Source of the DNA: Aurantiacibacter sp. MUD61
GTDB lineage: Bacteria; Pseudomonadota; Alphaproteobacteria; Sphingomonadales; Sphingomonadaceae
Direction: 5' to 3'
Length of the DNA: 64,000 nt
Assembly (NCBI RefSeq): GCF_027912455.1
Contig: NZ_CP115446.1
Coordinates: 767,501 to 831,500 of the forward strand
In this document: positions 10,138 to 19,290 of the stretch, in pieces
Layout of the letters: every line of letters begins with the position of its first letter
How positions within the stretch are numbered: the stretch's first letter is position 1
Position numbers and translations under genes: made by a program
The notes under the pieces: model-generated
The model's database searches: none
What the model was told of the DNA's origin: nothing
Seen by the model: the letters and a program-made list of their open reading frames with translations, nothing else

Positions 10138-11237
10138 GCTTTTGCTCCCACGCCGCCGGAAAGGGTCGGCTGGTCGAGACCTGAAAAACCGTAGTGTTGC
10201 AGCCAACGCGCGTCGCCATCGAAAAAGGCGCGCAGATCGTCCATTCCGTATTTCAGCATGGCGAGCCGATCGACGCCGAGACCCCAGGCAAAGCCCTGCC
10301 ATTCGTCAGGATCGAGGCCGGCGAATTCGATCACGCGGCGGTTGACCATGCCGCTGCCAAGCAGCTCCATCCACGCATGGCCGGGCGCATCGCCGCTGCC
10401 GCCGAGCACGCGCTTGCCGTCGACAAGTGCGAAACCGACATCCACTTCGACACTCGGCTCGGTGAAAGGGAAGTAGCTTGGGCGCAGGCGCAGAACGATA
10501 TCGTCGGTCTCGAAGAACGCCTTCAGGAAAGTCTCCAGCGTCCATTTAAGGTGGCCGAGGTGGATACCCTTGTCGATCACAAGGCCTTCGACCTGATGGA
10601 ACATCGGCGTGTGCGTCGCGTCGCTGTCTGATCGGTACACGCGTCCGGGCGCGATGATGCGCAACGGGGCGCCTTCGTCCATCATGGTGCGGATCTGCAC
10701 AGGCGAAGTATGTGTGCGCAGCAGCATCTTGCCGCCCTTGGGCGCGGTATCCGGAAAGTAGAACGTATCGTGCATCGCGCGCGCCGGATGGCTTTCCGGC
10801 ATGTTGAGCGCGGTGAAATTGTACCAGTCGTCCTCGATCTCCGGACCGGTGGCGACCGAGAAGCCCATGTCGGCGAAAATCTCTGCCAGCTCGTCCATCA
10901 CCTGGCTGACCGGGTGCACGCTGCCGCGCGGCGCGTCAGGTGCAGGCAGGGTGAGGTCGAGCGTTTCCGTGGCGAGGCGCGCTTCCAGCTCGGCCGCTTC
11001 GAGCGCGGCCTTGCGATCCTCGATCGCGTCGGCCACACGTGCGCGAATGCCCTGGATCCGCGGCGCTTCGGTCTGCCGCTCTTCGGGCGTCATCTTGCCG
11101 AGCGTTTTCATCAGCTGGCTGATCCAGCCCTGCTTGCCCAGCGCTTCCACGCGAATGGCTTCGACATCGCTGACGTTGGCAGCCTGGTGCAGCCGTTCGA
11201 GCGTCTGGGTTACCTGATTTTCCTGTTCGGTGCTCAT
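10134..11237 (-). CDS. pheS: Phenylalanine-tRNA ligase alpha subunit
   Basis: The 367-residue catalytic chain of PheRS. Class II synthetase motifs are visible: the motif 2 region ([11 protein letters not shown], preceded by [10 protein letters not shown]) and motif 3 ([17 protein letters not shown]). The N-terminal coiled coil ([12 protein letters not shown] through [11 protein letters not shown]) binds tRNA. The ATG at 11237 is the best start, but it has no clear Shine-Dalgarno site and lies only about 23 bp after the T-tract of a strong terminator, so expression may depend on controlled read-through. Confidence 0.97.
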   Translation of the reverse strand: MSTEQENQVTQTLERLHQAANVSDVEAIRVEALGKQGWISQLMKTLGKMTPEERQTEAPRIQGIRARVADAIEDRKAALEAAELEARLATETLDLTLPAPDAPRGSVHPVSQVMDELAEIFADMGFSVATGPEIEDDWYNFTALNMPESHPARAMHDTFYFPDTAPKGGKMLLRTHTSPVQIRTMMDEGAPLRIIAPGRVYRSDSDATHTPMFHQVEGLVIDKGIHLGHLKWTLETFLKAFFETDDIVLRLRPSYFPFTEPSVEVDVGFALVDGKRVLGGSGDAPGHAWMELLGSGMVNRRVIEFAGLDPDEWQGFAWGLGVDRLAMLKYGMDDLRAFFDGDARWLQHYGFSGLDQPTLSGGVGAKA

Positions 11238-11259
11238 GATGCGGGACCGCTTAAAGGGG

Positions 11260-11292
11260 ACAAACAAAAAGCGCCACCCTTTCGGATGGCGC
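11260..11292 (-). terminator. Rho-independent terminator/possible attenuator between rplT and pheS
   Basis: On the minus strand: a 9-bp stem (GCGCCATCC / GGGTGGCGC, with one G-U pair) capped by a GAAA tetraloop, then TTTTTGTTTG. It lies about 25 bp past the rplT stop and ends only about 23 bp before the pheS start, so it sits in what would be the pheS leader. Confidence 0.9.
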
Positions 11293-11317
11293 TTCCTGAT
11301 TTCGTGCGTTTCACCAA

Positions 11318-11677
11318 TTAGGCCGGAAGCGCTTCCTTGGCCTGCTTGATGATGTGACCAAAGGCTTCGCCTTCGTTCATGGCGAGATCGGCCATGACCT
11401 TACGGTCCAGCTCGATACCTGCCAGCTTCACGCCGTGCATGAACTGCGAATAGGTGAGGCCTTCTGCGCGGACGGCAGCGTTGATGCGCTGGATCCAGAG
11501 GGCGCGGAAGTTGCGCTTCTTAACCTTGCGGTCGCGATAGGCGTACTGGCCGGCCTTTTCGACGGCCTGACGCGCGACGCGGATCGTATTCTTGCGACGG
11601 CCGCGGTAACCCTTGGCCTGTTCCAGAAGACGCTTGTGCTTGGTGCGGGTGGTCGTACCACGTTTAATGCGAGGCAT
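11318..11677 (-). CDS. rplT: 50S ribosomal protein L20
   Basis: A 119-residue L20 with the canonical basic N-terminus (MPRIKRGT, then [16 protein letters not shown]) and the conserved [12 protein letters not shown] and INAAVR segments. L20 binds 23S rRNA early in 50S assembly and in some bacteria represses its own operon. It follows rpmI by 23 bp and starts with an AAGGAG site. A terminator follows shortly after the stop. Confidence 0.99.
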   Translation of the reverse strand: MPRIKRGTTTRTKHKRLLEQAKGYRGRRKNTIRVARQAVEKAGQYAYRDRKVKKRNFRALWIQRINAAVRAEGLTYSQFMHGVKLAGIELDRKVMADLAMNEGEAFGHIIKQAKEALPA

Positions 11678-11700
11678 ATCTTTTTCTCCTTAAACCCGGC

Positions 11701-11904
11701 TCAATCGAGACCGTAGGGCGCCCACTTTTTCACGGCTGCCTGGTCGGCTTTTGCCAGAACCTTGGTGCCGCGCTGCTGGCGGATATACTTTGCATTGTGG
11801 CTGATCAGGCGGTGGCGCTTGCCGGCGACACCATGCTTGACCTTGCCGGTGGCGGTGAGCTTAAAGCGCTTCTTCACGCCGCTCTTGGTCTTCAGTTTGG
11901 GCAT
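11701..11904 (-). CDS. rpmI: 50S ribosomal protein L35
   Basis: A 67-residue L35 beginning [17 protein letters not shown], with the conserved GKRHRL and RQQRG segments. The start at 11904 has AAGGAG 7 nt upstream; ten additional in-frame codons upstream are not family-like. First gene of the rpmI-rplT operon; infC, which often precedes it in other bacteria, is not present here. Confidence 0.98.
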   Translation of the reverse strand: MPKLKTKSGVKKRFKLTATGKVKHGVAGKRHRLISHNAKYIRQQRGTKVLAKADQAAVKKWAPYGLD

Positions 11905-12022
11905 TTTCGTCTCCTTGTTCAGAAACACGTTCAACCAGCCCTGGCAGCCCTAACGGCCAGACCGGCAAATGAATCACGTGTCAGTGAAGGCGCGCATTTA
12001 GCGGTTTCGCGCCGAAATGCAA

Positions 12023-12054
12023 GCGGCGGAGCGCGCTTTCGCTCGCCCCGCCGC
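12023..12054 (-). terminator. GC-rich hairpin downstream of the beta-barrel gene
   Basis: GCGGCGG / CCGCCGC form a 7-bp outer stem around an AGCG...CGCT core, about 20 bp past the 12075-12668 stop on the minus strand. The following bases (TTGCATTTCGG) are only weakly T-rich, so it may need Rho or may only stabilise the transcript. Confidence 0.4.
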
Positions 12055-12074
12055 AATAATCGCTGTCCGCTGGA

Positions 12075-12668
12075 TTAGAAGCGGGCGCCGAGCGTGACAC
12101 CGAAGTGGCGACGCTGCACGTTCAGGCCGAAGAGCTCGCCGACATCTGCATAACCGCCTTCGACGCGGCCGAAGAAGTTCTCGCCAAAGCCCTGCTCATA
12201 GCCGAGTGCGAAAGCGACACCGCCGCCGCTTTCCGAAACCGAGTCGACGCCATCGGTGGCTTCGAGGGTGAATTCACCATAGCCAAGCTTGCCGTAGATC
12301 GCGCCCGAGGTGCCGACGGCATAGCCAACGGAGAGGCCGCCTTCGATGTAATCTTCACCGCTGAGGCAGAATTCGCCATCGCAGGATTCGACACCGGATA
12401 CTTCGTACTGGACATACGGGCCGACAGTCACTGCGTTCGAAACCGCGACGTCGTAACCAAGCTCACCGCCGAAGGCGAAAGCGCTGCCGATCTTGAACAC
12501 GTCATCCTCTTCGATGACCGAGCTGACCGTCGGCGTTTCGTAAGTGGCGCGCGCTTCGATGCGCAGGCCATCGCGCGGTCCGCCGTCCTGTGCGAACGCA
12601 GGAGTAGAAACAGCCGCGCCCAGCACGACCGCCAAAATCATCTTATTCATATTGTTTGTAGACCCCAT
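12075..12668 (-). CDS. Small outer membrane beta-barrel protein
   Basis: A 197-residue exported protein. A signal peptide (core ILAVVLGAAVSTPAFAQ) is followed by alternating amphipathic strands with glycine and aromatic girdles and a terminal LGARF; the last-residue phenylalanine is the BAM recognition signal of outer-membrane barrels. It resembles the OmpW/OmpA-like porin family domain (eight strands). Two cysteines (ESCDGEFCL, about residue 95-100) lie in a predicted surface loop. The start is uncertain: ATG at 12668 has AGGGCGG upstream, while ATG at 12650 would give a more compact signal peptide. Function unknown. Confidence 0.8.
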   Translation of the reverse strand: MGSTNNMNKMILAVVLGAAVSTPAFAQDGGPRDGLRIEARATYETPTVSSVIEEDDVFKIGSAFAFGGELGYDVAVSNAVTVGPYVQYEVSGVESCDGEFCLSGEDYIEGGLSVGYAVGTSGAIYGKLGYGEFTLEATDGVDSVSESGGGVAFALGYEQGFGENFFGRVEGGYADVGELFGLNVQRRHFGVTLGARF

Positions 12669-12771
12669 TCATGTGCCGCCCTGATTGTCGGCGCGGCGCT
12701 TTTATTTCCGGGCAAGCCATAGGAAAAGCCAAATTCGCAAGGGCACTTCAGAATGTCGCTACAATACAATT

Positions 12772-12803
12772 CGGCCGCCGCCCTGCGGACAGGGCGGCGG
12801 CCG
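12772..12803 (-). terminator. Strong hairpin after the TonB-dependent receptor gene
   Basis: A perfect 14-bp inverted repeat (CGGCCGCCGCCCTG / CAGGGCGGCGGCCG) with a 4-base loop begins about 18 bp past the receptor stop. The bases after it on the minus strand (AATTGTATTG) are AT-rich but not a pure T-run, so it is a probable terminator. Confidence 0.65.
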
Positions 12804-12820
12804 TAATCGTGTGTAGAATG

Positions 12821-15214
12821 TTAGAAGTCCTGGCGGACCGTCACACCAAATGTACGCGGTTGACCGACTTGGAAGCCAAGCCGCGCACGCCCGCCGCGTT
12901 CCCGGTCGAAGGAAAGCAATGGATTCTCGTCGAACACATTGTTCATATAGACAGTAACTGACGTACCGGTGTCGAGGTCGATACCCGCAGAAATGTTCAC
13001 GAGATTGTAGGACGGCAACAACAGATCAACCGTGGTTGATGCAGTGGCAGGAGCGCCGAGGAAAGGCAGTCCGGCCACGAAAGTGCGTGGATTGTTCTCT
13101 TGGTCGGAAGGCTGCGTATAGCGGCTTCCCACATGTGTGAAAGATGCCGCGATATAGGCGTCGCTTGTGTTGGTGAAGGCCCATTCGTAGCTACCCGTAG
13201 CCGAGAATTGGAATTCCGGCACGGACGGCAGGCGATTGCCTTCGCGGATACCCGTCGCAGCTGGGAGCGGATCGGGCAGCGTCGTGTCGAACTCAGCCTC
13301 GATCAGACTGCCTGACAGGATGATGTCAAGGCCCGGCGCCGGGCTGAAGCCCATTTCCGCTTCAACACCCATGGTGTGTGCATCGGGCACGTTGAAGACG
13401 ATGCGAGAGGAGCAACTGCCGGCATCCAGCGTCACCTGCAGATTGTTGATGTCCGTGTAAAAACCCGCTGCGTTGACATAGAAGCCATCGCCCTGCGCTT
13501 TCACACCCGCTTCATAATTCCAAAGCGTTTCGTCATCATAGTCCTGAAAGCCCCCGAAGAGCGCGAGATCTTCGGCGTTGCATAGCGGCGTGTTGAGCGG
13601 ATCGTTCACGCCGCCGAGACGGAAGCCTTTGGATGCCTGCGCGTTAAGTGTGATATCGTCAGTTACATCATAGCTTAGCAGAATGCGGGGGCTGATCCCG
13701 TCCGAACTGGTGGTGTCGACCTGTCCGGTATCGCCATTGGCGAACAGACCGCCGGTGGTAATGGTTCGGCTTTCTTCAAAATCATAATAGCGCGCGCCCA
13801 GTGTTACATCGAACCGCTCAGTCACCGCGTATGTGGCCTCGCCGAACACCGCGATCTGCTCGATGTCGTAAGGCAAGTCCGAGTTGAATGGTGAGTTGGC
13901 CGGGAAGCCATTCGCCACCGCCGCCGATGTTCCCGCGCCAAGCACCTGATCGGTGAATGCGTCATAGCCCGGTGTCGGGAGGCGTTGACGATAGAAGCGG
14001 CTGGTATCCGAATAAAATCCACCAAGGACCCACTGCAGCGGCCCGTCCGTATCTGACGACAGGCGTACTTCCTGCGTCCAGCTTTCTAGATCCGTCGTAT
14101 CACGCAGGTTGGAGGGCAGAACGACGGCGTTCTCCGGATAGCCAAGGTCGATGGAGACTGAACCAGTCAGTGCGCTGGCATCGCGGCTCACCAGAATATC
14201 CCGATTGGTGTAGGACGTCACAGATGTCAGGATAACCCCGCCAAGCTCAATTTCACCCACCAGATCCGCGATCAGGGTTTCGTCTTCAAACGCTTCGCGC
14301 AAGAGTAGCCACTGCTCGCGTTCGCCGAAGACGAAAGGATCTGCGGTCGTGGTGAAGGGATTGCCGAAGATATTGAAGATTTCCTGCCGGTTGAAGCCGT
14401 CGGCATTCACGCGCTGGTAAACAACCCGCGGGGTCAGGCTGAAGCCTTCTCCATTGTCGAAAGTGATGGCAATCCTTCCGCCATAGCGTTCGCCGCCATT
14501 TACATTCTCGCCGCCTCCGGAGCCGGCTGCGTCGATAAAGCCTGCATATTCGGTGTAATATCCGACGACGCGTGCCGCGATATTGTCGGCCAACGGCACG
14601 TTGATCGCACCTTTGATATAGCCGCCGATATCGCCGCCGTCGACGCGATTCAGATTGCCCTCGATCGTGCCTTCGGTAACACCAAGCTCAGGCTGATTGG
14701 TGATGTAGCGGATGGTCCCGCCAACCGAACCGGAACCAAACAGAGTACCCTGCGGTCCACGCAAAGTCTCGACGCGGTTGAGATCAAAAAGGTCCAGGTC
14801 GGGAGTGAAAAGCGAGAGCGAAATCACGCTTTCATCCAGATAAACGCCAACCTGCTCCTTCACACCCGGCTGATCGCGAACGACCTGACCTGCGGAGACG
14901 CCGCGAACCGACACTTGGCTCTGACCGGGCCCGAGGTTCTGCACAGAAAGGCCCGCCACATTGCGCGAAAGGTCCTCCAGCGTCACTGCGCCTGACCGCT
15001 CGATATCCTCGGCGGTCTGGGCATTGATGGAAAAAGGAATGTCCTGAATATTGGCATCGCGCTTGGTCGCGGTCACCAAGATCGAATTGCCCGATTGCGC
15101 CTCTTCCTCTTCGGCATCTTGCGCCAGAGCAGGCGCCGCCGAAAGGGCCATAGTGGCGGTTCCAAGAAGCAGGGCTGCGCGGCAGCCTCCTCCAAATGAA
15201 TTGAAGCTACGCAT
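12821..15214 (-). CDS. TonB-dependent outer membrane receptor
   Basis: A 797-residue receptor. The signal peptide (to ALAQ, about residue 31) is followed by a TonB box-like stretch NSILVTATKR, a plug domain (RNVAGLSVQNLGPGQSQVSVRGV, then RVETLRGPQGTLFGSGSVGG) and a large beta-barrel ending in TVRQDF, with the terminal phenylalanine required for outer-membrane insertion. It imports a ligand using energy from TonB-ExbB-ExbD; the barrel type (iron-siderophore versus carbohydrate or other) is common in sphingomonads and the ligand cannot be named. ATG at 15214 is chosen because GGAGGAGAG lies 5 nt upstream. No sigma/anti-sigma pair adjoins it. Confidence 0.94.
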   Translation of the reverse strand: MRSFNSFGGGCRAALLLGTATMALSAAPALAQDAEEEEAQSGNSILVTATKRDANIQDIPFSINAQTAEDIERSGAVTLEDLSRNVAGLSVQNLGPGQSQVSVRGVSAGQVVRDQPGVKEQVGVYLDESVISLSLFTPDLDLFDLNRVETLRGPQGTLFGSGSVGGTIRYITNQPELGVTEGTIEGNLNRVDGGDIGGYIKGAINVPLADNIAARVVGYYTEYAGFIDAAGSGGGENVNGGERYGGRIAITFDNGEGFSLTPRVVYQRVNADGFNRQEIFNIFGNPFTTTADPFVFGEREQWLLLREAFEDETLIADLVGEIELGGVILTSVTSYTNRDILVSRDASALTGSVSIDLGYPENAVVLPSNLRDTTDLESWTQEVRLSSDTDGPLQWVLGGFYSDTSRFYRQRLPTPGYDAFTDQVLGAGTSAAVANGFPANSPFNSDLPYDIEQIAVFGEATYAVTERFDVTLGARYYDFEESRTITTGGLFANGDTGQVDTTSSDGISPRILLSYDVTDDITLNAQASKGFRLGGVNDPLNTPLCNAEDLALFGGFQDYDDETLWNYEAGVKAQGDGFYVNAAGFYTDINNLQVTLDAGSCSSRIVFNVPDAHTMGVEAEMGFSPAPGLDIILSGSLIEAEFDTTLPDPLPAATGIREGNRLPSVPEFQFSATGSYEWAFTNTSDAYIAASFTHVGSRYTQPSDQENNPRTFVAGLPFLGAPATASTTVDLLLPSYNLVNISAGIDLDTGTSVTVYMNNVFDENPLLSFDRERGGRARLGFQVGQPRTFGVTVRQDF

Positions 15215-15474
15215 CGTTCTCTCCTCCAAATCAGGCCGTTCTATCGCGGCGGTGATGGCAGGATGTTACGTTAATTGTGCCCATTTTACATCATGCGGCC
15301 CGAAGAGCAGCAAGAACGCTTTTGGATTGTTTCAAATTCGCCACAGGTCGCACAGCGTGAAGGAGGCCGCCCGGCAGTTCAATACGGCAGCTCAAGACCC
15401 AAGTCGCGACCGGATCGCCGTCGATGGCACGGCACTAAGGAAGGGTCCGGTCTCGCGCCACGCCATCTTGGACG

Positions 15475-16317
15475 TTAGGCAGAAACGGTGTCCTGCTGGA
15501 ATTTCAGCTTGCCTGTCAGATTGAGGAATGTTGCAACCGCAAGCAGGATGAGCGCATATCCGCCGAAGCCGAGCGACCAACCCTCACGCACGGAATCGGC
15601 CGATACGAAGCCTGAAAGCCGCTCCATTTCGCCTGCCATCACTTCTTGTACGCCGACGAAATAGAACAGAGCCCAGACCGTAGCGACAATCGTCAGAATC
15701 TCGAAAATCCGGGTCTTCTCGCCTTTAAAGGCCCTCCAGATAGTTAGTCCCGCAAAAATCGGCAGAAGCAGGAGGGTCCATCCCATGATGGCCATGCCGT
15801 CAAAGACATTGGCCACTTCACGCAAGGTGGCGCGATCGCTTTCTGCCATCAACCACGTATTTTCGGCCCGGTCACGCGCATAATCTGCCAATTCGGACAA
15901 ATCGGAGCTCCCGCCAACAGCGAAGCCAATGAGCGAAGTCGAGTTGTCCGAACCCATGAATGACACATTGATGTAAGGAAGCAAAAGGCAGGCAATTATA
16001 ATCAGTCCGCCGATCACCATGGCTGGTGCACTTTTCAGTTTTTCGACAATGCCTGATGCGCCTGCGCCCTCTGCCATGCGCGAAAGACCTTCGCCCCCGC
16101 TCTGCAACACCGAACCAAAGTCAGGCGCAGCAGCGGCGCGTTTAAGGGGATAAATTTCGCCAGCAGTGCCACTGTCGCTCTCGACGAAATCGACACGCTC
16201 GCCGCCTCGAGGGTCTCGCTCGCTTTTCCAGTCGCTTCTGGTGAATTTGTATCTTTTGCCGTCATCGCCGGTGATGGCACCTTCGTCGCCCGAAAAGCCG
16301 AGTACCTGACCTTGCAT
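15475..16317 (-). CDS. Membrane protein with an N-terminal cold-shock-like OB domain
   Basis: A 280-residue protein of unknown function. Residues 1-58 (starting MQGQVLGFSGDEGAITGDDG, then YKF and DW, ending GEIYPL) look like a cold-shock/OB-fold beta-barrel, in which GxVxxF and the DDG turn are typical. After a flexible stretch there are about four predicted helices: near residue 98-118 (MVIGGLIIIACLLLPYI), around 190-210 (GWTLLLLPIFAGLTIW), 222-240 (LTIVATVWALFYFVGV) and 255-275 (ALILLAVATFLNL). The start at 16317 has AGGGGG upstream. It has no obvious operon partner. Combining an OB domain with a four-helix membrane domain suggests a cytosolic sensing or RNA-binding head on a membrane anchor, but that is inference. 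Confidence 0.75.
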   Translation of the reverse strand: MQGQVLGFSGDEGAITGDDGKRYKFTRSDWKSERDPRGGERVDFVESDSGTAGEIYPLKRAAAAPDFGSVLQSGGEGLSRMAEGAGASGIVEKLKSAPAMVIGGLIIIACLLLPYINVSFMGSDNSTSLIGFAVGGSSDLSELADYARDRAENTWLMAESDRATLREVANVFDGMAIMGWTLLLLPIFAGLTIWRAFKGEKTRIFEILTIVATVWALFYFVGVQEVMAGEMERLSGFVSADSVREGWSLGFGGYALILLAVATFLNLTGKLKFQQDTVSA

Positions 16318-16446
16318 CGAAAACCCCCTGTTTTTCCTATGATGTATGTTAATTTGCAAAAACACGGGCGCGTGTCAAAGCCTTGGGAAATCGCTCGAAA
16401 TCCTGTGCGAAAATGAGCCGGAAATCCGGGCTGGTGGGGGCACTCG

Positions 16447-17220
16447 CTAGGCCAGTATCTCCACCACATCATCAAGCCGCGCGGCATCGCCAAGGGCGAG
16501 CACTGTGCCATCGGAGCCCGCATGTAGCGGCTCTCCGCGCCAGTCACCCATCACTCCGCCTGCACCCTCCACCACCGGCACAAGCGCGGCATAATCGTGC
16601 AGCTGCAACCCTGCCTCGCAGACGATGTCGATATGTCCGCTCGCGAGAGCTGCGTAATTGTAGCAATCCCCGCCCATCACCATGCGCTTATGATCGGTTT
16701 GCCCTGCCAGCGCCATGAAGCGGTCACCCTGCTCAACGGAGAAATAATGCGGCCCGGTTGTGGCGATGGTCGCGCGATCGAGTTCGGGGCAACGACGCGT
16801 GGAGACGGCCTTGCCGTTGAAAGTCGTCTCCCGCCCGGAGACGCCTGCCCAGCGTTCGCCAAGAATGGGCTGGTCGATAATGCCAAGCACCGGGAAGCCG
16901 TCTGCCAGAAGCGCGATCAGTGTCCCGAAGATTGGCCGGCCTGCTAGGAAAGCCGTCGTTCCATCAATCGGATCGAGCACCCATTGGCGTCCGGAAACGC
17001 CTTCTTTCACGCCGTACTCTTCGCCGTGAATGCCGTCAGCCGAGCATTCCGCTTCGATGATCTTGCGCATCGCCGCTTCGGCATTGCGATCCGCCACGGT
17101 TACCGGGGTAGCATCGCCTTTCGCCTCGCCATCCAGAGCGGTGCGAAACAGCGGGCGAATCTCGGCCCGGGCGGCATCGGCAAGGCGATGCGCCAGTGCA
17201 ATATCAGACGATGTAATCAT
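16447..17220 (-). CDS. hisN: Histidinol-phosphatase (inositol monophosphatase family)
   Basis: A 257-residue Mg-dependent phosphatase. The IMPase signatures are present: GEEYG (metal Glu), WVLDPIDGTTAF (DPIDGT, about residue 83) and LHDYAALVPVVEGAGG (C-terminal Asp). The MGGDCYNYAALASGHIDIV segment is typical of HisN, the alphaproteobacterial/actinobacterial histidinol-phosphatase of histidine synthesis, rather than SuhB. Divergent from the AraC-type gene at 17286 with 65 bp between the starts. Exact substrate (histidinol-P versus inositol-P) is family inference. Confidence 0.87.
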   Translation of the reverse strand: MITSSDIALAHRLADAARAEIRPLFRTALDGEAKGDATPVTVADRNAEAAMRKIIEAECSADGIHGEEYGVKEGVSGRQWVLDPIDGTTAFLAGRPIFGTLIALLADGFPVLGIIDQPILGERWAGVSGRETTFNGKAVSTRRCPELDRATIATTGPHYFSVEQGDRFMALAGQTDHKRMVMGGDCYNYAALASGHIDIVCEAGLQLHDYAALVPVVEGAGGVMGDWRGEPLHAGSDGTVLALGDAARLDDVVEILA

Positions 17221-17285
17221 GATTGCATTTTAATCGACGTGCCAAAAGTTGCAATCTGTCATTATTTTGCGCAAGAACGAAAGCA

Positions 17286-18266
17286 ATGAACAAGGGGCCG
17301 CAGATTTCTTCGCAGACAGGTGCGACCAAAAGTGGTGCGCCGCTAGCGATGTCCCGCGCGCCCGCCGAATATTTGCGCCCCTGGCTTTATTGGTGGAGCA
17401 TTTCGGAAGGCGAGTTGCCGCCAGGCGTGCGGGTAAACTGTGGCCGCACAGTAGATCATCCCTGTATTACTTTCATCTATCACGATGCTTGGACAGCAGG
17501 GACCGCCGATGGCGAACAGGTGTGGGACCCCGGCGAGCACGGCAAGGCGCTCTACTTTGGTCCGCAGATGCGCCGAATGCCGCTCAGCATCGCCGGAAAG
17601 TACACGGCCATCGCGTTGCATTTCAACGTCGGAGCAGCGCAATTGCTGGGCTTTCCGCCCCCGAGCGAGACGATCGATCGAATCATCGATCTCGACGAAT
17701 ATTTCGAACGCGACGTCCCTCTCGCCAAGCTCGTTCCTCTGAGCAATGACTATGAGACCTGGCTTGCCGTGCTGGAGCAGGATTTCTTGCGGCCACTGGT
17801 CGCGCAGAATGGCGGCGAGCGTCCCGATGCCATCAGCCGCGCCTTCGAAACCGCATGCCTGGCAGAGCCCCAGATCACGGTGGAGGAATTTTCCAGCCGG
17901 CAATCGGTGTCAAAGCGCACTGTCGAGCGGTGCATCAAACAATCCTTCGGCATTACGCCCAAGCAGGCACTGCGGCGCGCACGCGCGCTGGATATGGCCG
18001 CGGCGCTCTTGGGTGTGGCGCGGCCCGAAGATCAGCCTGAGATCGAAGACCGCTATTTCGACCAGTCGCACCAGATCAAGGAAGTGCGTGCGTTTTTCGG
18101 CATGTCTCCGACCGAGCTGAAAAACGGCATGCATCCGTTTCTCCGGCTGGCACTTGAAGTGCGACAACGGCGGCGTCTCGATGCGCTTAATAGGCTGGGC
18201 CCCGAAGAACTTGGCCCGTGGCGCGATGCTGACAGCGAACCGCGCTCAGGCGACTCTCGCGATTGA
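17286..18266 (+). CDS. AraC-family transcriptional regulator
   Basis: A 326-residue DNA-binding protein. The N-terminal part (from about residue 25; PWLYWWSISEGELPPG) resembles the ligand/oligomerisation domain found in DUF6597-type AraC regulators. The C-terminal two-HTH domain runs from about residue 198 to 282 (VEEFSSRQSVSKRTVERCIKQ, then HQIKEVRAFFGMSPTEL). The second helix-turn-helix retains FxGMSPxEL. The ATG at 17286 is preferred, but ribosome site support is weak (GAACGAAAG); an in-frame ATG 63 bp upstream is an alternative. Its stop abuts the stop of prs with no intergenic bases. Target genes unknown; hisN is the divergent neighbour. Confidence 0.87.
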   Translation: MNKGPQISSQTGATKSGAPLAMSRAPAEYLRPWLYWWSISEGELPPGVRVNCGRTVDHPCITFIYHDAWTAGTADGEQVWDPGEHGKALYFGPQMRRMPLSIAGKYTAIALHFNVGAAQLLGFPPPSETIDRIIDLDEYFERDVPLAKLVPLSNDYETWLAVLEQDFLRPLVAQNGGERPDAISRAFETACLAEPQITVEEFSSRQSVSKRTVERCIKQSFGITPKQALRRARALDMAAALLGVARPEDQPEIEDRYFDQSHQIKEVRAFFGMSPTELKNGMHPFLRLALEVRQRRRLDALNRLGPEELGPWRDADSEPRSGDSRD

Positions 18267-19202
18267 TCAGTCGAACAGGCTCGAAACCGAGCTCTCGTCT
18301 GCAATCCGGCGCATCGCCTCACCCAGCAGCGGAGCAATTGTCAGAACACGAATGCGGTCCGATTCATGCGCGGCATCGGTCGGCTGGATGCTGTCGGTAA
18401 TGACCAGCTCCTTCAAAGCCGATTTGTCGACACGGGCGACCGCTCCGCCCGACAGCACGCCATGGGTAATATAGGCAGCAACGCTCTTCGCGCCCTGGTC
18501 GAGTAGCGCCTGCGCCGCATTACACAGCGTGCCACCCGAATCGACGATGTCGTCAATCAGGATGCAGCTGCGCCCTTTGACATCACCGATGATGTTCATG
18601 ACTTCGCTTTCGCCGGGGCGATCGCGGCGCTTGTCGACGATGGCGAGCGGGGCGTTGTCGAGGCGCTTGGCAAGCGCGCGGGCACGAACCACACCGCCGA
18701 CGTCCGGAGAGACAACCATCAGGTCTTCATCGCCGTAACGCGCCTGAATATCCGCCGCCATGGTGGGCGCGGCATAGAGATTGTCCGTCGGGATATCGAA
18801 GAATCCCTGGATTTGCCCTGCATGCAGGTCGACGGCCAGCACGCGATCTGCACCCGCTTCGGTGATCAGATTGGCCACCAGCTTGGCCGAAATCGGGGTG
18901 CGCGGACCGGGCTTACGATCCTGACGCGCATACCCGAAATAGGGCACCACTGCCGTGATCCGCTTAGCCGATGCACGCCGCAGCGCATCGATACCGATCA
19001 GCAGCTCCATCAGATTGTCGTTCGCCGGAAAGCTCGTCGACTGGACGATGAACACGTCTTCGCCGCGCACGTTTTCGTGAATTTCGATGAAGACCTCTTC
19101 ATCGGCAAAGCGGCGAACGCTCGCGTCAGTCAGCGGCACTTCCAGATATCCGGCAATAGCGCGGGCGAGCGGCAGATTGGAGTTGCCGGACATGATCTTC
19201 AT
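18267..19202 (-). CDS. prs: Ribose-phosphate pyrophosphokinase (PRPP synthase)
   Basis: A 311-residue enzyme that makes PRPP from ribose-5-phosphate and ATP, feeding purine, pyrimidine, histidine and NAD synthesis. The ATP loop [15 protein letters not shown], the [11 protein letters not shown] segment and the PRPP-binding [13 protein letters not shown] motif are intact; length is standard for class I. ATG at 19202 has AAGGG about 12 nt upstream. It stands alone, between glpX upstream and the AraC-type gene convergent. Confidence 0.98.
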   Translation of the reverse strand: MKIMSGNSNLPLARAIAGYLEVPLTDASVRRFADEEVFIEIHENVRGEDVFIVQSTSFPANDNLMELLIGIDALRRASAKRITAVVPYFGYARQDRKPGPRTPISAKLVANLITEAGADRVLAVDLHAGQIQGFFDIPTDNLYAAPTMAADIQARYGDEDLMVVSPDVGGVVRARALAKRLDNAPLAIVDKRRDRPGESEVMNIIGDVKGRSCILIDDIVDSGGTLCNAAQALLDQGAKSVAAYITHGVLSGGAVARVDKSALKELVITDSIQPTDAAHESDRIRVLTIAPLLGEAMRRIADESSVSSLFD

Positions 19203-19290
19203 GGCGAACGAATCCCTTTGAGCGAATGCTAGAGTGTGCCTAGCCGAGAGTCATAGAGGTGTAACAGGGCGCGCGGTCAGGTTTCCCCGA

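Noticed and set aside
8383..10194. A 603-codon open frame antisense to pheT
   Set aside because: Composition is arginine/histidine-rich and lacks any domain; pheT itself is a clear family member on the other strand.
15275..15478. A 67-codon open frame in the spacer upstream of the TonB-dependent receptor
   Set aside because: No ribosome site, no domain and odd composition; the region is more simply a promoter region.
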